From: Neoceratodus forsteri
Lineage: Eukaryota > Chordata > Ceratodontiformes > Ceratodontidae
Assembly: GCA_016271365.2 (NCBI GenBank)
Contig: CM057456.1
Coordinates: forward strand, 163,842,501 to 163,906,500
Direction of reading: 5' to 3'
Length of the DNA: 64,000 nucleotides
In this document: positions 45,405 through 57,759 of the stretch, piece by piece
Layout of the letters: every line of letters starts with the position of its first letter
How positions within the stretch are numbered: position 1 is the stretch's first letter
Position numbers and translations under genes: made by a program
The notes under the pieces: model-generated
Seen by the model: only the letters and a program-made list of their open reading frames with translations
Told to the model about the DNA's origin: nothing
Databases searched by the model: none

Positions 45405-48400
45405 ATCTGCTGCTGTTGTGCCATGTTATCAGTTGCCCACTTGGACTGCATGCCTCCACACCCACTGTTGCTGTAACTTGCAAACTTTTTCGGACCAGAA
45501 TTAGTAATGCTGTTGCTGCCTGCCTGTCAGTGCAGTGGTGCTGCTGCTGCACTGTCATTAGTTGCCTCAGGGACTGAGTTCCTCCTCCGCCGACTGTTGC
45601 TGTCACTTGCAGACTGTTTCCGGACCAGAAATAGTAATGCTGTTGCTGCCTGCCTGTCAGTGCAGTGGTGCTGCTGCACTGTCATCAGTTGCCCTCCAGG
45701 ACTGAGTTCCTAATCCACAACCGCTGCTGTCACTTGCAAACTTTTTCCGGACCAGAATTAGTAATGCTGTTGCTGTCTGCCTGTCAGTGCAGTGGTGCTG
45801 CTTCTGCACTGTCATCAGTTGCCCTCTAGGACTGGGATCCTCCTCAGCGACTGTTGCTGTCACTTGAAACCTTTTCAGGACCAGAATTAGTAATGCTGAT
45901 GCTGCCTGCCTGTCAGTGCAGTGGGGCTGCTGCTGCACTGCCTTCAGTTGCCCTCGAGGACAGAGTTTCTCCTCAATGACTGTTGCTGTCACTTGCAAAC
46001 TTTTTCCCGGACGGAATTAGTAATGCTGTTGCTGCCTGCCTGTCAGTGCAGTGGTGCTGCTACTGCACTGTCTTCAGTTGCCCTCTAGGACTGAGTTCCT
46101 CCTCACTGACTTGCCGTCACTTGCAAACTTTTTCGGACCAGAATTAGTAATGCTGTTGCTGCCTGCCTGTCAGTGCAGGGTGCTGCTGCTGCACTGTCAT
46201 CAGTTGTCCTTAGACTGAGTTCCTCCTCGTGACTGTTGCTGTCACTTGCAGACTGTTTCCCGGACCAGAAATAGTAATGTGTGTTGCCTGCCTGTCAGTG
46301 CAGTGGTGCTGCTGCTGCACTGTCATCAAGTTGCCCTCTGGGACTAAGTTCCTCCTCCGCGACTGTTGCTGTCACTTGCAAGCTTTTTCCGGACCAAATT
46401 AGTAATGCTGTTGCTGCCTGCCTGTCAGTGCAGTGTGCTGCTGCTGCACTGTCATCAGTTGCCCCTAGGACTGAGTTCCTCCTTCACTGCTGCTGTCACT
46501 TGCAAACTTTTTCCTGGACCAGAATTAGTAATGCTGTTGCTGCCTACCTGTCAGTGCAGTGGTGCTGCTGCTGCACTGTCTTCAGTTGCCCTCTAGGACT
46601 GAGTAACTCCTCCACGACTGTTGCTGTCACTTGCAAACTTTTCCGGACCAGAATTAGTAATGCTGTTGCTGCCTGCCTGTCTGTGAAGTGGTGCTGCTGC
46701 TGCACTGTCATCAGTTGCCCTCTAGGACTGGAGTTCCTCCTTGCGACTGTTGCTGTCACTTGTAGACTGTTTCCCGGACCAGAAATAGTAATGCTGTTAC
46801 TGCCTGCCTGTCAGTGCAGTGGTGCTGCTGCTGTACTGTCATCAGTTGCCGTCAGGACTGAGGTTCCTCCTCAGCGACTAGTTGCTGTCACCTGCAAACT
46901 TTCTCACGGACCAGAATATAGTAATGTTGTTACCGCCGCCTGTCAGTGCAGTGGTGCTGCTGCTGTACTGTCATCAGTTGCCCCCCAGGACAGAGTTCCT
47001 CCTCCGCGACTGCTGATGTCACTTGCAGACTGTTTCCCGGACCAGAAATTAGTAATGCTGTTGCTGCCTGCCTGTCAGTGCAGTGGTGCTGCTTGCTGCA
47101 CTGTCAACAGTTGCCCTTTAGGACTGAGTTCCTCCTCCCGCGACTGTTGCTGTCACTTGCAAACTTTTTCCCGGAACAGAATTAGTAATGCTGTTGCTGC
47201 CTGCCTGTCAGTGTAGTGGTGTGCTGCTGCTGCCTGCATCAGTTGCCCTCTAGGACTGAGTTCCTCCTCCCGCGACTGTTGCTGTCACTTGCAAACTTTT
47301 TCCTGGACCAGAATTATTAATGCTGTTGCTGCCTGCCTGTCAGTGCAGTGGTGCTGCTGCTGCACTGTCAACAGTTGCCCTCTAGGACTACGATAACTCA
47401 TCTACGACTGTGCTGTCACTTGCAAACTTTTTCCCGGACCAGAATTAGTAATGCTGTTGCTGCCTGCCTGTCAGTGAAGTGGTGCTGCTGCTGCTGCCAT
47501 CAGTTGCCCTCTAGGACAGGTTCCTCCTTCCAACTGTTGCTGTCACTTGTAGACTGTTTCCCGGACCAGAAATAGTAATGCTGTAGCTGCCTGCCTGTCA
47601 GTGCAGTGGTGCTGCTGCTGCACTGTCATCAGTTGCCCTCTAGAACAGGTTCCTCCTCCGCGACTGTTGCTGTCACTTGCAAACTTTTTCGAATCAGAAT
47701 TAGTAATGCTGTTGCTGCCTGCCTGTCAGTGCAGTGGTGCTGCTGCTGCACTGTCATCAGTTGCCTCTAGGACTGAGTTCCTCCTTCCAACTACTGCTGT
47801 CACTTGCAGACTGTTTCCGGACCAGAAATAGTAATGCTGTTGCTGCCTGCCTGTCAGTGCAGTGGTGCTGCTGCTGCACTGTCATCAGTTGCCCTCCAGG
47901 ACAGATTTCCTCTCGCGACTGTTGCTGTCACTTGCAAACTTTTTCCAGGACCAAATTAGTAATGTTGTTGCTGCCTGCCTGTCAGTGCAGTGGTGCTGCA
48001 ACTGCACTGTCATCAGTTGCCCTCCAGGACTGAGTTCCTCCTCCGCAACTGTTGCTGTCACTTGCAAGCTTTTTCCCGGACCAGAATTAGTAATGCTGTT
48101 GCTGCCTGCCTGTCAGTGCAGTGGTGCTGCTGCTGTCATCAGTTGCCCTCTAGGACTGAGTTCCTCCTTCCACGACTGCTGCTGTCACTTGCAAACTTTT
48201 TCCTGGACCAGAATTAGTAATGCTGTTGCTGCCTACCTGTCAGTGCAGTGGTGCTGCTGCTGCACTGTCTTCAGTTGCCCTCTAGGACTGAGTAACTCCT
48301 CTCGACTGTTGCTGTCACGCACAAACTTTTTCCGGACCAGAATTAGTAATGCTGTTGCTGCCTGCCTGTCTGTGAAGTGGTGCTGCTCTGCACTGTCATC

Positions 48401-51400
48401 AGTTGCCCTCTAGGACTGAGTTCCTCCCTAGCGACTGTTGCTGTCACTTGTAGACTGTTTCCGGACCAGAAATAGTAATGCTGTTGCTGCCTTGTCAGTG
48501 CAGTGGTGCTGCTGCTGTACTGTCATCAGTTGCCGTCCAGGACTGAGTTCCTCCTCGCGACTGTTGCTGTCACCTGCAAACTTTCTCACGGACCAGAATT
48601 AGTAATGTTGTTGCTGCCTGCCTGTCAGTGCAGTGGTGCTGCTGCTGCACTGTCATCAGTTGCCCTCTAGGATAGAGTTCCTCCTTCGCGACTGCTGATG
48701 TCACTTGCAGACTTGTTTCCCGGACCAAAATAGTAATGCTGTTGCTGCCTGCCTGTCAGTGCAGTGGTGCTGCTGCTGCACTGTCAACAGTTGCCTTTAG
48801 GACTGGGTTCCTCCTCACGACTGTTGCACTTGCAAACTTTTTCCCGGAACAAATTAGTAATGCTGTTGCTGCCTGCCTGTCAGGTGTAGTGGTGCTGCTG
48901 CTGCACTGCCATCAGTTGCCCTCTGGGACTGAGTTCCTCCTCCACGACTGTTGCGCCGCACAGCTTTCGCAGGACCAAATTAGTAATGCTGTTGCTGCCT
49001 GCCTGTCCAGTGCAGTAGTGGTGCTACTGCTGCACTGTCAACAGTTGCCCTCTAGGACAGATAACTCATCTGCAACTGTACTTGCTATCACTTACAAACT
49101 TTTCCCGGACAGAGTAGTAATGCTGTTGCCTGCCTGTCAGTGAAGTGGTGCTGCTGCTGCACTGCCATCAGTTGCCCTCAGGACTGAGTTCCTCCTTCCG
49201 CACTGTTGCTGTCACTTGCAGACTGTTTCCCGGACCAGAAATAGTAATGCTGTAGCTGCCTGCCTGTCAGTGCAGTGGTGCTGCTGCTGCACTGTCATCA
49301 GCTGCCCTCTAGAACTGAGTTCCTCCTCCGCGACTGTTGCTGTCACTCGCAAACTTTTTCCGAACAGAATTAGTAATGCTGTTGCTGCCTGCCTGTCAGT
49401 GCGCAGTGGTGCTGCTGCTGCACTGTCATCAGTTGCCTCTAGGACTGAGTTCCTCCTTCCACAACTGCTGCTGTCACTTCAGACTGTTTCCCGGACCAGA
49501 AATAGTAATGCTGTTGCTGCCTGCCTGTCAGTGCAGTGGTGCTGCTGCTGCACTGTCATCAGTTGCCCTCAGGACAGAATTCCCTCCTCCGCGACTGTTG
49601 CTGTCACTTGCAAACTTTTTCAGGACCAGAATTAGTAATGTTGTTGCTGCCTGCCTGTCAGTGCAGTGGTGCTGCAACTGCACTGTCATCAGTTGCCCTC
49701 TAGGACTGAGTTCCTCCTCCGCAACTGTTGCTGTCACTTGTAAACTTTCCTGGACCAGAATTAGTAATGCTGTTGCTGCCTGCCTGTCAGTGCAGTGGTG
49801 CTGCTGCTACACTGTCATCAGTAGCCCTCTAGGACTACAGGTTTCTCCTCCTGGACTGTTGCCGTCACTTGCAAACTTTCCCAGACCAGAATTAGTAATG
49901 CTCGTACCTGCCTGTCGACTGCAGTGGTGCTGCTGCTGCACTGTCGTCAGTTGCCCTCTAGGACTGAGTTCCTCCTCAATGACTGTTGCTGTCACTTGCA
50001 AACTTTTCAGGACCAGAATTAGTAATGCTGTTGCCCTGCCTGCCTGTCAGTGCAGTGGTGCTGCTGCTGCACTGTCATCAGTTGTCCTTTAGGACTGAGT
50101 TCCTGCCGTGACTGTTGCTGTCACTTGAGAACTGTTTCCCAGACCAGAAATAGTAATGCTGTTGCTGCCCTGCCTCTCAGTGCAGTGGTGCTGCTGCTGC
50201 ACTGTCATCAGTTGCCCTCTAGGACTAAGTTCCTCCTCCACGATGACTGTCACTTGCAAGCTTTTTCCCGGACCAGAATTAGTAATGCTGTTGCTGCCTG
50301 CCTATCAGTGCAAGTGGTGCTGCTGCTGCACTGTCATCAGTTGCCCTCTAGGACTGAGTTTCTCCTCCACGACTGTTGCTGTCACTTGCAAACCTTTTCC
50401 CGGACCAGAATTAGTAATGCTGTTGCTGCCTGCCTGTCAGTGCAGTGGTGCTGCTGCTGCACTGTCTTCAGTTGCCCTCTGGGACTGAGTTCTCGTCCAC
50501 GACTGTTGCTGTCACTTGCAAACTTTTCCTGGACGAGAATTATGAATGCTGTTGCTGCTGCCTGTCAGTGCAGTGGTGCTGCTGCTGCACTGTCATCAGT
50601 TGCCCTCTAGGACTGAGTAACTCCTCTGCGACTCGTTGCTGTCACTTGCAAGCTTTTCCCAGACCAGAAATTAAATAATGCTGTTGCTGCCAGCCTGTCA
50701 GTACGCTGGTGCTGCTACTGTACTGTCATCACAGTTGCCCTCAGGACTGAGTTCCTCCTCAGCGACTGTTGCTGTCACTTTGCAAACTTTTTCACGGACC
50801 AGAATTAATATGTTGTTGCTGCCTACCTGTCAGTGCAGTGGTGCTGCTGCTGCACTGTCATCAGTTGCCCTCTGGGACGAAGTTCCTCCTTCGCGACTGT
50901 TGCTGTCACTTGCAGACTGTTTCCCGGACCAGAAACGCAAACGCTGCTGCTGCTGCCTGTCAGTGCAGTGGTGCTGCTGCAACACTGTCAGGTTGCCCTT
51001 AGGACAGAGTTCCTCTTCAGCGACTAGTTGCTGTCACTTGCAAACTTTTTCCCGGACCACAATTAGTAATGCTGTTGCTGCCTGCCTGTCAGTGCAGTGT
51101 TCTACTGCTGCACTGTCATCAGTGCCCTCTAGGACTGAGATTCCTCCTCCATGACTGTTGCTGTCATTTGCAAACTTTCCCGGACCAAATTAGTAATGCT
51201 GTTGCTGCCTGCCTGCCAGTGAAGTGGTGCTGCTGCTGCACATCAGTTGCCCTCTAGGACTGAGTTCCTCCTTCATGACTGTTTCTGTCACTTGTAGACA
51301 GTTCCCAGACCAGAAATAGTAATGCTGTTGCTGCCACCCTGTCCAGTGCAGTAGGTACTGCTGCTGCACTGTCATCAGTTCCTCTAGGACTAAGTTCCTC

Positions 51401-54400
51401 CTCCGCGACTGTTGCTGTCACTTGCAAACTTTCCCGGATCAGAATTAGTAATGCTGTTGCTGCCCGCCTGTCAGTGCAGTGGTGCTGCTGCTGCACTATA
51501 TCAGTTGCCCTCTAGGACTGGTTCCTCCTTACGACTGCTGCGCCACAGGGACTGACACGGACCAGAAATAATGCTGTTCGCACCCTGCTTCGGTACAGTG
51601 GTCTTGCTGCTGCACTGTGCGTGATTGCCCTCCGGGACAGATTTCCTCCTCCGCGACTGTTGTTTGTCGCACAGGCACCGGTACCAGAATAAACAATTTG
51701 TTGCTGCCTGCCTGTCAGTGCAGTAGTGCTGCAACTGCACTGTCATCAGTTACCCTCTGGACAAGTTCCTCCTCCTCAACCATTGCTGTCACTTGCAAAC
51801 TTTTTTCCCGGACAAATTGAAAGCCAATGCTGTTGCTGTCTGCCTGTCAAAGTGCAGTGGTGCTGCTGCTGCACTGTATCATCAGTTGCCCTCTGGGACT
51901 GATTGCTCCTCCCACTGTTGCTGTCACTTGCAAACTTTCCTGGACAGAATTAGTAATGCTGTTGCTGCCTGCCTGTCAGTGCAGTGGTGCTGCTATACAC
52001 TGTCATCAGTAGCCCTCTGGGACAGGATTCTCCTCCACAACTGTTGCTGTCAGTTGCAAACTTTTCCTCGGACCAGAAGTAGTAATGCTGTTGCTGCCTG
52101 CATGTCAGTGCAGTGGTGCTGCTGCACTCATCAGTTGCCCGCAAGTTGAGTTCCTCCTCGCGACTGTTGCTGTCACCTGACTTTTCCCCGGACAGAATTA
52201 ATATGCTGTTGCTGCCTGCCAGTCAGTAGTGCTGCTGCTGCTGCACTGTCATCAGTTGCCTCTAGGACTGAGTTTCTCCTCACGACTGTTGCATCACTTG
52301 CAAACTTTTCCAGGACAAATAAGCAATGCTGTTGCTGTCTGCCTGTCAGTGCAGTGGTGCTGCTGCACAATATCGTCCCTAGGACTGGGATCCTCCTCGC
52401 GACTGTTGCTGTCACTTGCAAACTTTCCCGGACCAGGTAGTAATGCTGATGCTGCCTGCCTGTCAGTGCAGTGGGTGCTACACCTGCCTTCAGTTGCCCT
52501 CAGGACGGTTTCTCACCAAGCTGTTGCTGTCACTTGCAAACTTTTCCCGGACCAGAATTAGTAATACTGTTGCCTGCCTGTCAGTGCAGTGGTGCTGCTA
52601 CACTGTCTTCAGTTGCCCTCAGGACGAGTTCCTCCTCCACGCTGCTGTCCTTGCAAACTTTTCTGGACCAGGTGGTAATATTGCTGCCTGTCAGTGCAGT
52701 AGTGCTGCTACTGCTCTCATCAATTGTCCTTTAGGACCCAGTTCCTCCTTAAGTGACTGTTGCTGTCACTTGCAGACTGTTCCCCGGACCAAAAAGTAAT
52801 GCTGTTGCTGCCTGCTGTCGGTGGTGGTGCTGCTGCTGCTGTCATCCGGTGCCTCTAGGACTAAGTTCCTCCTCCGTGACTATTGCTGTCATGCAAACTT
52901 TCCCGGACCAAATTAGTAATGCTGTTGCTGCCTGCCTGTCCAGTGCAGTGGTGCTGCTGCTGCACTGTCACCAGTTGCCCTCTGGGACTGGATTCCTCCT
53001 TCACGACTGCTGCCATCACACCAACTTTCTGGACCAAATTAGTAATGCTGTTACTGCCTATGTCAGTGCAGTGGTGCTGCTTGCACTGTCTTCAGTTACC
53101 TCTAGGACTGAGTAACTCCTCTGCGACTGTTGCTGTCACTTGCAAACTTTTCCCCGGACAGAATTACCAATGCTATTGATAACACCATCTGTGGTAGTGC
53201 TGCTGCTACACTGTCATCTGTTGCCCTCTGACACCGAGTTCCTCCTTAGCGACTGTTGCCATCCTTGTAGACTGTTCCGGACCGAAATAGTAATGCTATT
53301 ACTGCCTGCCGGTGCAGTGGTGCTGCTACTGTACTGTCATCAGTTGCCGTCCAGGACTGATTCCTCCTCACGACTATTACTGTCACTGCAAACTTTCTCA
53401 CGGACCAGGGCAATGTTGTTGCTGCCTGCCTGTCAAGTGCAGTGGTACTACTACACTGTCATCGATTGCCCTCTAGGATAGAGTTCCTCGCCAGCGACTG
53501 CCGATGTCACTTGCAGACTGTTTCCCGGACCGAAAAGTAATGCTGTTGCTGCCTGCTGGCAGTGCAGTGGTGCTGCTGCTGCACTGTCACCAGTTACCTT
53601 TAGGACAGGTTCTCCTCAGCGACTGTTGCTGTCACTTGAAACTTTTCCGGAACAAAGTAGTAATGCTGTTGCTGCCTGCCTGTCAGTGTAGTGGTGCTGC
53701 TGCTGCTGCACTGCCATCGTTGCCCTCGGACAGAGTTCCTCCTCCACGACTGTTACTGTCACTTGCAAACTTTTCCTGGACAAGAATTGTAATGCTGTTG
53801 CTGCCTGCCTGTCCAGTGCAGTGGTGCTGCTACTGCACACTGTCAACAGTTGCCTCTGGGACTAAATAACTCGCTCTGGACTGGCCTGTCACACGAAACT
53901 TCCCGGACCCAGAATTCCGTGGCTAACATTGCCTTGCTGCCTGTCAGTAGTGGTGCTGCTGCTGCACTGCCATCAGTTGCCTAGGACTAGTTCCTCTACG
54001 ACTGTTACCGTCACGTAGACTGTTTCCCGGACCGAAATAGTAATCTGTAGCTGCCGCCTGTCAGTGCAGTGGTGCTGCTACTGCAGCCATCAATTGCCCT
54101 CTAGACAGGTTCCTCCTCAGGACTGTTGCTGTCACTTGCAAACTTTCCGAATCAAATTAGTAATGCTGTTGCTGCCTGCCTGTCAGTGCAGTGGTGCTGC
54201 TACTGCACTTGTCATCAATTGCCCTCAGGACTGAGTTTCCTCCCTTCACCGGCTGCTGCTGTCCTTGCAGGTGTTTCCCGGACCAGAAATAGTAATGCTG
54301 TTGCGCCTGCCTGTAAGTGCAGTGGTGCTCTGCTACATCATCAGTTACCCTCAGGACAATTTCCTCCTCGAGCTGTTGCTGTCACACAAACTTTGGGACC

Positions 54401-56725
54401 AAGCTAATGTTGTTGCTGCCTGCCTGTCAGTGCAGTGGTACACAACTACTGTCATCAGTTGCCCTCTGGGACTGAGTTCCTCCTCCGCAACTATTGCTCA
54501 CCCATAAAACCCTGGACAGAATTAGTAATGATTTGCTGCCCGCCTGTCAGTTTAGTGGTGCTGCTGCTACACTGTCTCGTCAGTAGCCCTCTGGGACTGG
54601 GTTTCTCCTCACGCGACTGACCTTGTCACTTATGACTTTTTACGGGCCCAGAATTGAAGGTAATGCTACCTGCCTGTCAGTACAGTGGTGCTGCTGCACA
54701 CTGTCATCAATTGCCCTGAGACTGAGTTCCTCCTCCGTGACTGTTACATCACTGACTTTACGGACAATTAGTAATGCTGTTGCACTATGGTGCAGTGGTG
54801 CTGCTGCCGCTGTCATCAGTTGTCCTTTAGGACTGAGTTCCTGCCATTGACTGTTGTATCAGTGAACTGTTTCCCCAGAAAATAATAATGCTGTTTGCCT
54901 GCCGCACAGTACAGTATGCTGCCGCTGCACTGTCATCAGTTGCCCTCTAGGACTAGTTCCTCCTCCACGACTGTTGCTGTCACTTACCAGCTTTCCCGGA
55001 CAGAGTAGTAATCTGTTGCTGCCTGCCTGTCAGTGCAGTGCTGCTGCTGCACTGTCATCAGTTGCCCTCTAGGACTGAGTTTCTCCTCCAGGCTGCCCCT
55101 GTCACGCAAACTTTTTGCCGGACCGAATTAGTATGCTATTGCTGCCTGCCTGTCAGTGCAGTGGTGCTGCTGCTGCTGTCTTCAGTTGCCCTCGGGACTG
55201 AGTTCTCGTCACGACTGTTGCTATCACACAAACTTTCCGGACCAGAATTAGCAATGTATTTGCCTGCCTGTCAGTGCAGTAATGCTGCTGCTGCTGCTTC
55301 AATGCCCTCTGGGACACGAGTAACTCCTCTGCGACTGTTGCCAACTCGCACAGGCTTTCCCAGACCAGAATTAGTAATGCTGTTTTTGCCTGCCTGTCCA
55401 GTGCAGTGGTGCTGCTGCTGTACTGTCATCAGTGCCCTCAGGACTGAGTTCCTCCTCAGCAACTGTTGCCTCACTTCAAATTTTTCACGGACCAAATTAA
55501 TATGTTGTTGCTGCCTGCCTGTCAGTGCAGTGGTGCTGCTACTACTGTCATCAGTTGCCCTCGGATAGGTTCCTCCTTGGCGATGCCGTCTAGCAGACTG
55601 TTTCACGGACAGAAATAGTAATGCTGTTGCTGCCTGCCTGTCAGTGCAGTGGTTACGCACTGTCAACAGTTGCCAGGACTGAGTTCCTCTTCAGGACTGT
55701 TGCTGTCACGCAAACTTTCCCGGACCAGAATTAGTAATGCTGTTGCTGCCTGCCTGTCAGTGCAGTGGTGCTGCTGCTGCTGCGTCATCAGTTGCCCTCT
55801 AGGACGAGTTTACCCCCGACTGTTGCTGTCATTTACAAACGACTTCCCGGCCAGAATTGTATGCTGTTGCTGCCTGCCTGTCAGTGAAGTGGTGCTGCTG
55901 CACACTGCCATCGGTTACCCTCTGGGGACTGATTCCTCTTCGCGGCTGTTTCACATCGCAGCAGACGGTTTCCCAGACCAGAAACCGTAATATGTGCTGC
56001 CGCCTGTAGTGCAGTGGTGCTGCTGCTGCACTGTCATCACTACCAAGGACTGAGTTCCTCCTCGCGACTGTTACTCTCGCAAACTTTCGGATCAGAATTA
56101 GTAATGCTGTTGCTGCCTGCCTGTCAGTGCAATGGTGCTGCTGCTGCTGTCATCAGTTGCCCTCTGGACTGAGTTCCTCCTTCACGACACTGCTGTCACA
56201 CAGACTGTTCCCCGGACCAGAAATAGTAATGCAGTGCTGCCACCACCGGTACAATGATCCTGCTGCTACTGCCATCAGTTACCTGGACAATTTCCTCCTC
56301 GCGACTGTTGTTGTCACGCAAACTTTCCAGTACCAATTATAATGTTGTTGCTGCCTGTCAATGCAGTGGTGCTGCAACTGCACTGTCATCAGTTGCCACT
56401 AGGACTGGTTCCTCCTCCTCAACCATTACTGTCACTTACAAACTTTCCGGACAAATTAATAATGCTATTGCTGTCTGCCTGTCAGTACAGTGGTGCTGCT
56501 GCTGCTGTCATCAGTTGCCCTCGGACTGAGTTGCTCCTCCCGACTGTTGCTGTCGCACAAACACCCTGGACAGATGTATACTGTTGCTGCCTGCCGGTCA
56601 GTGGTGCTGCTGCTACACTGTCATCAGTAGCCCTCTAGGACTGGGATTCTCCTCGCAGCTGTTGCTCGGTTACAAACTTTCAGACCAAATTAGTAATGCT
56701 GTTGCCTGCCTGTCAGTGCAGTGGT
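45405..56725 (+). repeat. Large satellite array, ~130-bp monomer, about 85-92 copies
   Basis: Monomer landmarks on the + strand: 'agtaatgctgttgctgcctg', 'cctgtcagtgcagtggtgct', 'gtcatcagttgccctctagg', 'gactgagttcctcctccgcg', 'actgttgctgtcacttgcaa' and 'actttttcccggaccagaat', about 131 bp in total. Ends of 'cctgtcag' at 45,530, 45,660, 45,788 and 45,916 give 130, 128 and 128 bp. Two monomer forms differ at the end: type A 'aactttttcccggacc' and type B 'gactgtttcccggacc'. The array is unbroken for 11.3 kb and contains no transposon. Each monomer holds a (CTG)3-4 cluster. Translation frames rotate and break, so I do not regard it as coding. The copy number is an estimate. Confidence 0.95.
46250..50130 (+). 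repeat. Higher-order repeat block: 13 monomers, ~1.68 kb
   Basis: Rare variant markers recur at one distance: gagtaactcc (46,601 and 48,290), tctgtgaagtgg (46,680 and 48,369), cctgcaaactttctcacgga (46,891 and 48,573), ctgatgtcacttgcagac (47,013 and 48,695), gataactcatct (47,392 and 49,070), tgcaactgcactgtcatcag (47,998 and 49,673). Distances are 1689, 1689, 1682, 1682, 1678 and 1675 bp. Type-B monomers fall at spacings of 2, 4, 2, 5 monomers from ~46,765, and the pattern then repeats to ~50,125. This supports a 13-mer higher-order unit present at least twice. Confidence 0.85.
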
Positions 56726-56948
56726 GCATGTGCTCCATGTATTAGCTATGTACTGTGGGATACTGAGGGTGTATTGTTCCTTATGCAGATAAGTGCTTGC
56801 AAATCAATTGTAGGATGCCTGGTGCTTGCCTATTTTCTGAAACCTACACAGCTTCAGATTTTCAAATGCCATGATTCTTTCACATCTGCTGGATGCACCT
56901 GGCTCCAGTAGCAACTGCTGTGTCTGTTGCCCTTCAGGATGTAGAAAG
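56726..56948. other. Short spacer after the satellite
   Basis: Non-periodic; the last monomer breaks off after 'gtgcagtggtg'. Nothing recognised. Confidence 0.4.
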
Positions 56949-57072
56949 TGTCATGAACTCACTCCTGGGGGCTGGGTCCACTGAGCATACAGTGCCCACC
57001 CCTAAGTGCAGTCCATGACAGGGGGGAACAGGAATACCCTCCTCATGCCTTCTAGAGTGCTCACTGAGTTTT
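56949..57072 (-). mobile_element. Truncated 3' LTR remnant of the Gypsy-type element
   Basis: About 124 bp, starting TGTCATGAACTCACTCCTGG on the + strand, match 59,082-59,205 (TGTCACAAACCCACTCCTGG...) with scattered differences and are in the same orientation. In element orientation this is the end of the LTR (…TGACA). It is joined directly to RT coding sequence at ~57,073, so the rest of pol and most of the 3' LTR were deleted. Confidence 0.65.
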
Positions 57073-57339
57073 TAGGATGGCCTCAGATACCCGGCAGGCT
57101 GTCCGTCATATGGGCGCTTGCATGTCTGTGTCTACGTTATGTGTCACTAAGTGGGTTCATCCAGGCTTGGCCGTAAACAAAGGGGCAAAGTCCTCTAAAA
57201 CCTCCCTCACTTCCTGGGTCTGTTCTGCTGTCAGCTGGGGTGACAGCTTGATTGCCTCCACAGATGACTCCTGTTTGCTTTCCTCTAGCAAGTGCAGAAG
57301 GAGGTCTTCCTCATCCATCCCCTGCCCAAGACTACACAC
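57073..57339 (-). pseudogene. Gypsy pol fragment, N-terminus of reverse transcriptase
   Basis: LSPQLTAEQTQEVREVLEDF and APLFTAKPG (57,240-57,157) match the 'L..EQ..ELR.LL..F..VFS..PG' entry of Gypsy RT. A frameshifted T-NVDTDMQAPI-RTACRVSE lies at ~57,145-57,085, the counterpart of H-I-T....P.RQ.PYR.P. It is cut off before the catalytic YxDD region by the junction with the LTR remnant. Confidence 0.7.
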
Positions 57340-57443
57340 TGCAATACACCATTTCGGCCATATTTGTATATGACTTCATCATATTGACATGATACATCCT
57401 ATGTGTATGTCTTCTGTCAGGCAGTTCCAAAATATAGTTCATG

Positions 57444-57716
57444 TCATTGACCTGTCAGACTACTTTCAGGCCCAACCATATCCCCTTTTACAAGGGTAAT
57501 AGATGTCCCTGTGTCCCCTAACCCATGGGTCTGCACCTCATTTACGGTAACCGGGTGTATGTGCTCCATCATGTTTACAGGCATACTTTCAGGGATACAC
57601 AGTGCACCCACCTCCTTTTGAGGGACACTTTGCCCACTCTGTACCTTTCTAGGACACTGTCTAGCAAGATTCTCTGGCTGTTTACAAAACCAACATTCAT
57701 CATTTCTTCTATCCAA
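57444..57716 (-). pseudogene. Gypsy nucleocapsid knuckle and aspartic protease
   Basis: An open stretch of 90 codons. Residues 8-21 are CWFCKQPENLARQC, a retroviral-type zinc knuckle C-x2-C-x4-H-x4-C in which the histidine is Asn, so zinc binding would be impaired. Residues ~58-77 are TVNEVQTHGLGDTGTSITLV, containing DTG, the protease active-site triplet. Stops bound it at both ends. In a live element these release and package gag products. Confidence 0.8.
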
Positions 57717-57759
57717 GAAATCCCTTTTTGGAAACTTGGGGCTTCTCCCTTTCTACAGA

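Noticed and set aside
46281..47216. A 311-codon frame within the satellite
   Set aside because: It is made of repeating monomer translations. Monomer length is not a multiple of three and the frame is lost beyond this stretch, so it is a by-product of a stop-poor repeat.
45405..56725. Regularly spaced direct repeats resembling a CRISPR array
   Set aside because: The whole ~130-bp unit repeats, there are no unique spacers, no cas genes, and the context is eukaryotic transposons.
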